A DNA stretch of 19,366 nt from CAZIWJ01 sp964542855 (GTDB lineage: Bacteria; Bacteroidota; Bacteroidia; Cytophagales; Cyclobacteriaceae): NCBI GenBank assembly GCA_964542855.1, contig CAZIWJ010000041.1, forward strand, positions 1 to 19,366, in the 5' to 3' direction. Position numbers and translations under genes: made by a program. The notes beneath the pieces are model-generated. The model did not search any database, had not been told where the DNA came from, and was given only the letters and a program-made list of their open reading frames with translations. Positions 15,541 through 19,366 of this stretch are shown here, piece by piece. Each line of letters starts with the position of its first letter. The first letter of the stretch is position 1.

Positions 15541-17466
15541 TTATTTCTTGTCTTTATCGTTCACTTCCTCGTACTCTACATCCGACACATCTCCATCGGC
15601 TTGCTCACCGCCTCCGGTTTCCGTGTTGCCGTCTGCAGCTCCTGCTGCATCAGCAGCACCCTGTGCCTGATATATTTCCTGTGAAGCAGCATTCCAGGCT
15701 TCGTTCAGCTTATTCATGGCTGCATCAATAGTTGCCACGTCCTGCTTGCTATGTGCTTCTTTCAGTTCGGCAAGTGCACCATCTACGGCTTGCTTGTTAC
15801 CATCTGAAAGTTTATCGCCATATTCTTTAAGCTGCTTTTCAGTTTGGAAAATCAGCGTATCGGCAGCGTTAACTTTTTCAACCTTTTCCTTCGCTTCCTT
15901 ATCAGACTCAGCGTTAGCTTCTGCCTCTTCGCGCATGCGGTTAATTTCGTCTTCGCTCAATCCAGAAGAAGCCTCAATACGGATTTTCTGCTCCTTACCT
16001 GTTCCTTTGTCTTTGGCCGATACATTTAAAATACCGTTGGCATCAATATCAAAAGCCACTTCAATTTGTGGTACACCACGCGGTGCTGGCGGAATGCCGT
16101 CCAGGTGGAACTTACCAATGGTTCGGTTGTCTTTTGCCATTGGGCGCTCACCCTGCATGACGTGAATTTCCACTGATGGCTGGTTGTCGCTAGCCGTAGA
16201 GAATACCTCCGATTTTTTAGTGGGTATGGTAGTATTCGCTTCAATTAACTTAGTGAATACACCGCCCATGGTTTCAATACCTAACGACAGTGGCGTTACA
16301 TCCAGCAACAGCACATCTTTTACATCGCCAGTGAATACACCACCCTGGATAGAAGCACCAATTGCTACTACCTCATCGGGGTTTACCCCTTTGGAAGGCT
16401 TTTTACCAAAGAACTTTTCTACTTCTTCCTGAATTCTTGGAATTCGGGTTGACCCTCCTACCAGGATTACATCATTAATATCGGAAGAGCTTAAACCGGC
16501 ATCTTTCAATGCTTTCTTGCAAGGCTCGAGGGTACGCTGTACCAGGTCGTCGGTTAACTGCTCGAATTTAGAGCGGCTTAATGTACGTACCAGGTGCTTG
16601 GGTATACCGTCGACCGGCATAATGTAAGGCAGGTTAATTTCCGTGCTATTTGAAGAAGAAAGCTCAATTTTTGCTTTTTCGGCCGCTTCTTTCAAACGCT
16701 GCAGTGCCATTGGATCCTTTCGCAGATCAATGTTTTCGTCTTTCAGGAATTCTTCTGCCAGCCAGTCGATGATTTTGGCATCAAAGTCATCACCACCCAG
16801 GTGAACATCACCGTTGGTTGATAACACTTCAAATACACCATCACCTAACTCCAGAATGGAGATATCGAATGTACCCCCACCCAGGTCGTACACGGCAATT
16901 TTTACATCGCTACTTTTCTTGTCTAAACCGTAAGCAAGCGCGGCCGCTGTGGGCTCATTAATGATACGCTTTACTTCCAATCCGGCAATTTGACCTGCTT
17001 CTTTGGTTGCCTGTCGTTCGGCATCGTTGAAGTAAGCCGGTACTGTAATTACTGCTTCATCTACGGTTGTGCCCAGGTAATCTTCGGCTGTACTCTTCAT
17101 TTTCTGAAGAATCATCGCTGAAATTTCCTGTGGAGTGTAAAGCCGATCTCCGATGCGTACGCGAACGGTATTATTGTTTCCCTGTTCCACATTGTAGGAA
17201 ACGTTTTTCATCTCGTCCGATACGTTAGAGTAGTTTTTACCCATGAAGCGCTTTACTGAGCTAACCGTATTGCCCGGGTTAGTTATGGCCTGTCGTTTAG
17301 CAGGGCTTCCTACTTTTCGCTCACCTTTTCCGTCGTCCAGAAAAGCCACTACCGAAGGAGTGGTTCTTCCGCCCTCGCTATTCGGGATAACCACGGGTTC
17401 GTTACCTTCCATTACGGCAACGCAGGAGTTCGTTGTTCCTAAGTCTATTCCTATAATTTTTCCCAT
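15541..17466 (-). CDS. dnaK: Molecular chaperone DnaK (Hsp70)
   Basis: A 641-residue Hsp70 that binds exposed hydrophobic peptides in an ATP-driven cycle with DnaJ and GrpE. The nucleotide-binding domain shows IGIDLGTTNSCVAVMEG (5-21), VPAYFNDAERQATKEAG (142-158), VYDLGGGTFDISI (192-204) and VILVGGSTRIPRIQ (333-346). The interdomain linker DVLLLDV is at 384-390. The substrate-binding domain begins with TPLSLGIETMGG, and the C-terminus has a Gly/Ala-rich tail ending in an acidic EYEEVNDKDKK. Length and motifs are fully normal. The gene stands alone: neither dnaJ, grpE nor hrcA is adjacent. The leader is AT-rich without a Shine-Dalgarno sequence, and a palindrome framed by direct repeats lies 70-115 nt upstream of the start codon. 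Confidence 0.98.
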   Translation of the reverse strand: MGKIIGIDLGTTNSCVAVMEGNEPVVIPNSEGGRTTPSVVAFLDDGKGERKVGSPAKRQAITNPGNTVSSVKRFMGKNYSNVSDEMKNVSYNVEQGNNNTVRVRIGDRLYTPQEISAMILQKMKSTAEDYLGTTVDEAVITVPAYFNDAERQATKEAGQIAGLEVKRIINEPTAAALAYGLDKKSSDVKIAVYDLGGGTFDISILELGDGVFEVLSTNGDVHLGGDDFDAKIIDWLAEEFLKDENIDLRKDPMALQRLKEAAEKAKIELSSSNSTEINLPYIMPVDGIPKHLVRTLSRSKFEQLTDDLVQRTLEPCKKALKDAGLSSSDINDVILVGGSTRIPRIQEEVEKFFGKKPSKGVNPDEVVAIGASIQGGVFTGDVKDVLLLDVTPLSLGIETMGGVFTKLIEANTTIPTKKSEVFSTASDNQPSVEIHVMQGERPMAKDNRTIGKFHLDGIPPAPRGVPQIEVAFDIDANGILNVSAKDKGTGKEQKIRIEASSGLSEDEINRMREEAEANAESDKEAKEKVEKVNAADTLIFQTEKQLKEYGDKLSDGNKQAVDGALAELKEAHSKQDVATIDAAMNKLNEAWNAASQEIYQAQGAADAAGAADGNTETGGGEQADGDVSDVEYEEVNDKDKK

Positions 17467-17878
17467 AATATATACTTTATTTCGCTAGAGTTTTATTTCC
17501 AAAATCTTGTACCATCAAATTAACAATGGATGTGCCAGCCACCGGGTTAATGACATATTGTCATAAGTTCCGTTCCAGCCACTTGCTTACCGCCGGTTTT
17601 CCACTCTCCTACCTGACGGAATTTATTTTTTGGTGTATGTAATAAGCCAAAACCCTGACGTTACGTTCGTAGTGATTTAAAATACTGTATGCATACTACT
17701 TTAGTTCGCATAAGCGTTTGGTGATTGGGTAGATGTACAGGGCAGGCCTTTGCGCCTACCTTGCTCATTATTGAACGGATCATCCGCACAGCCCGGGTAA
17801 TTATCTTAACGTCCTGTTTCATTTTCTCTTAACAATTCGCCCTTTTCTTACTTTATATAGGCAAACAAACATTAAGTA
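17467..17878. other. Divergent 412-bp intergenic region between dnaK and the photolyase-like gene
   Basis: Promoters for both flanking genes must lie here. No CIRCE element (TTAGCACTC-N9-GAGTGCTAA) and no full TTTG/TAnnTTTG promoter was seen on either strand. The dnaK-proximal part holds the palindrome and direct repeats listed separately. A 10-bp palindrome GTATGCATAC lies at 17687-17696. No tRNA, small gene or clear terminator was found. Confidence 0.6.
17535..17582. promoter_or_regulatory. Candidate dnaK operator: palindrome framed by direct repeats
   Basis: ATGACA-TAT-TGTCAT (17550-17564) is a 15-bp palindrome with perfect 6-bp arms. It is framed by two copies of CCAGCCAC (17535-17542 and 17575-17582) in the same direction, whose starts are 40 bp apart. 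It lies 84-98 nt upstream of the dnaK start codon. The layout suggests a heat-shock or stress regulator site, but no known site is matched with certainty. Confidence 0.4.
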
Positions 17879-19366
17879 ATGCCTTACAAGAAGTTAGCCA
17901 TCATACTTGGCAATTGCCTCTTTCCAAATCACGACATCCTGGAGCCCGACGAACAAACTCTTTTTTTCATGGCAGAGGATACCGGGTTATGCACCCACTT
18001 CCGGTACCACAAGCATAAACTAACCCTGTTCCTCTCGGCTATGCGGTCTCATAAGTTACAAATAGAACGAAGCCACCCCGTAGCTTACTGGGAATTAGAC
18101 TCCGGAAACCAGTTACTCAGTTACGAAGACAAGCTGAAGAGAACCCTGGAAGAACATTCTTCCATTGAAGAACTGGTTACTTACGATATTGAAGATAAGT
18201 TCTTCGACCGGCAACTCAGGCAGTTTGCCCGGAACCAAAACATTACCCTAACTATTGTATCTTCACCGGGGTTTCTTACTACTCGCGACGAGTTTCAGGA
18301 ATACGTCGATAGCACCAGGAAACCATTCATGGCCAAATTTTATCAGCAGCAACGCCGTAAACTCAATGCGCTGGTTACCGAGAACGGGGAACCCCTGCAC
18401 GGTAAGTGGTCGTTCGACGAGGATAACCGCAAAAAGCTTCCAAAAGATATTTCCATTCCCGAACTGCCTTCTGCTCATGTTAACAAGCATACTGAAGCAG
18501 TTATGAACCTGGTAAATGAGCTGTTTCCAGACCATCCGGGCAGCACTGACAACTTTTACTGGGCTACCACCCGCGAATCGGCCCTGAAACTGGCCGACCG
18601 GTTTTTTGAAGAGCGCTTTAATGATTTTGGCCCGTACGAGGATGCCATCGACAGCCAGGAAGTGCATATTTTCCACTCGGTATTGTCGCCCTACATTAAC
18701 ATGGGCATGCTAACCCCGGAGGAACTGCTCGATAAAGCCCTGGATGCCGCACAGCAACACAATATACATTATGCCAGCGTGGAAGGTTACGTGCGGCAAA
18801 TTATTGGCTGGCGTGAGTTTATGCGCGGCATGTACCACACCCACAATCTCGAGGGTAACCACTTCGGCTTTAAGCGGAAAATGAAGCCCTGCTGGTACGA
18901 TGGTACTACGGGTATTCCTCCGCTCGACGACAGCATTAAAAAAGCAAACGAATATGCTTACGTACATCATATTGAACGTTTAATGATATTGGGAAACATC
19001 ATGCTGCTGAGCGAACTCGACCCGGATGAGGTATACAAGTGGTTCATGGAACTGTTCATCGACTCGGCCGATTGGGTTATGGTACCTAACGTATACGGTA
19101 TGAGCCAGTTTGCCGATGGCGGCACCTTCGCCACCAAGCCCTATATCGGGGGCTCCAACTACATTGCAAAGATGAGTAACTACAAAAAAAGCAAGGAGTG
19201 GAGCGATATAGTAGACGGACTGTACTGGCGCTTTATCGACCGCCAGCGTAATTTGTTTGGCAAGAACCCGCGCATGAGCATGATGACCAGCACTTTCGAT
19301 AAAATGAAGGCTGATAAAAAGGAACGGATTCTGGGCGCAGCGGAAGAGTTCCTGGAACGGGTAACA
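17879..19366 (+). CDS. Cryptochrome/photolyase-related flavoprotein (COG3046-like), 3' end cut by window
   Basis: 496 codons are present and open at the window end; from the family length I expect only a few residues to be missing. The N-terminal half (about 1-150) is the photolyase-related alpha/beta domain. The C-terminal half is the FAD-binding helical domain, with KWSFDEDNRKKLP (176-188), VEGYVRQIIGWREFMRG (301-317), YVHHIERLMILGN (361-373) and VMVPNVYGMSQFADGG (400-415). These match the deoxyribodipyrimidine photolyase-related family, whose studied members (PhrB, FeS-BCP) repair (6-4) photoproducts with light. The four cysteines that bind 4Fe-4S in those enzymes are absent: GIPPLDDSI (345-353), YIAKMSNYKKSKEW (428-441) and SDIVDGLYW (442-450) occupy the places. 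It could therefore be a cluster-free photolyase or a photoreceptor. It starts at the ATG at 17879, divergent from dnaK; no Shine-Dalgarno is visible. Confidence 0.88.
   Translation, partial: MPYKKLAIILGNCLFPNHDILEPDEQTLFFMAEDTGLCTHFRYHKHKLTLFLSAMRSHKLQIERSHPVAYWELDSGNQLLSYEDKLKRTLEEHSSIEELVTYDIEDKFFDRQLRQFARNQNITLTIVSSPGFLTTRDEFQEYVDSTRKPFMAKFYQQQRRKLNALVTENGEPLHGKWSFDEDNRKKLPKDISIPELPSAHVNKHTEAVMNLVNELFPDHPGSTDNFYWATTRESALKLADRFFEERFNDFGPYEDAIDSQEVHIFHSVLSPYINMGMLTPEELLDKALDAAQQHNIHYASVEGYVRQIIGWREFMRGMYHTHNLEGNHFGFKRKMKPCWYDGTTGIPPLDDSIKKANEYAYVHHIERLMILGNIMLLSELDPDEVYKWFMELFIDSADWVMVPNVYGMSQFADGGTFATKPYIGGSNYIAKMSNYKKSKEWSDIVDGLYWRFIDRQRNLFGKNPRMSMMTSTFDKMKADKKERILGAAEEFLERVT

Noticed and set aside
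17717..17751. TTTG ... GGCCTTTG as a promoter for the photolyase-like gene
   Set aside because: The spacer is 24 nt instead of 19-21 and the TA of the -7 element is missing.
17467..17878. HrcA/CIRCE control of dnaK
   Set aside because: No TTAGCACTC-N9-GAGTGCTAA-like repeat is present; the palindrome found has a different sequence and spacing.
18263..18676. 137-codon minus-strand frame near the right end
   Set aside because: It is antisense to the photolyase-like gene, whose plus-strand frame is open for 496 codons and carries family motifs.
1..19366. CRISPR array, tRNA/rRNA, insertion sequence, integrase, toxin-antitoxin or defence genes
   Set aside because: No regularly spaced repeats, no tRNA T-loop-like pattern in the gaps, and every long frame is accounted for by core metabolic, chaperone, replication, signalling or secreted proteins.

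Overview
The window reads as chromosomal DNA from a member of the Bacteroidota, most likely a Cytophagales-type free-living aerobe. Three things point that way. One protein is large and secreted, with a C-terminal type IX secretion (Por) sorting domain, a device confined to this phylum. Most genes start in AT-rich leaders without Shine-Dalgarno sequences, and one promoter matches the phylum's TAnnTTTG -7 element. Several household proteins (DnaG, Mrp, DnaK) also have Bacteroidota-style sequences. No mobile element, CRISPR array, tRNA or rRNA was seen.

Layout. Positions 1-4798 (minus strand) hold a leucine/isovalerate catabolism operon in the order liuB-liuC-liuD-liuA: the carboxyltransferase and biotin-carboxylase subunits of 3-methylcrotonyl-CoA carboxylase, 3-methylglutaconyl-CoA hydratase, and an acyl-CoA dehydrogenase (probably isovaleryl-CoA dehydrogenase) cut by the window edge. 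Together they would turn isovaleryl-CoA into HMG-CoA. Positions 4934-8065 (minus) encode a 1043-residue secreted M43-type metalloprotease with a duplicated accessory module and a T9SS tail. Positions 8135-9501 (minus) encode an Fe-S assembly pair, Mrp/ApbC and a stand-alone Nfu domain. Divergent from these, 9656-11596 (plus) is dnaG. Positions 11872-14659 (plus) hold a membrane hybrid histidine kinase (HK-REC-Hpt) followed closely by a lipoprotein gene, which overlaps tail to tail with a zinc-ribbon Nudix hydrolase (14649-15185, minus). A gap with several hairpins separates this from dnaK (15541-17466, minus). Divergent from dnaK, 17879 to the window end encodes a cryptochrome/photolyase-related flavoprotein that is nearly complete.

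The most interesting points are missing metal ligands. DnaG keeps the fold signature of its zinc-binding domain but has lost all four zinc ligands. The photolyase-like protein lacks the cysteines that hold the 4Fe-4S cluster in FeS-BCP photolyases. Mrp lacks the CxxC that bridges an Fe-S cluster in characterised ApbC/Nbp35 proteins. These may be lineage traits rather than unique events. On the regulatory side there is an 18-bp palindrome at the predicted dnaG start of transcription, a palindrome framed by direct repeats upstream of dnaK, a hairpin cluster after dnaK, and three CCTGTAA repeats upstream of the kinase. No clearly new multi-gene system was found; most of the window is well-known core metabolism and housekeeping.
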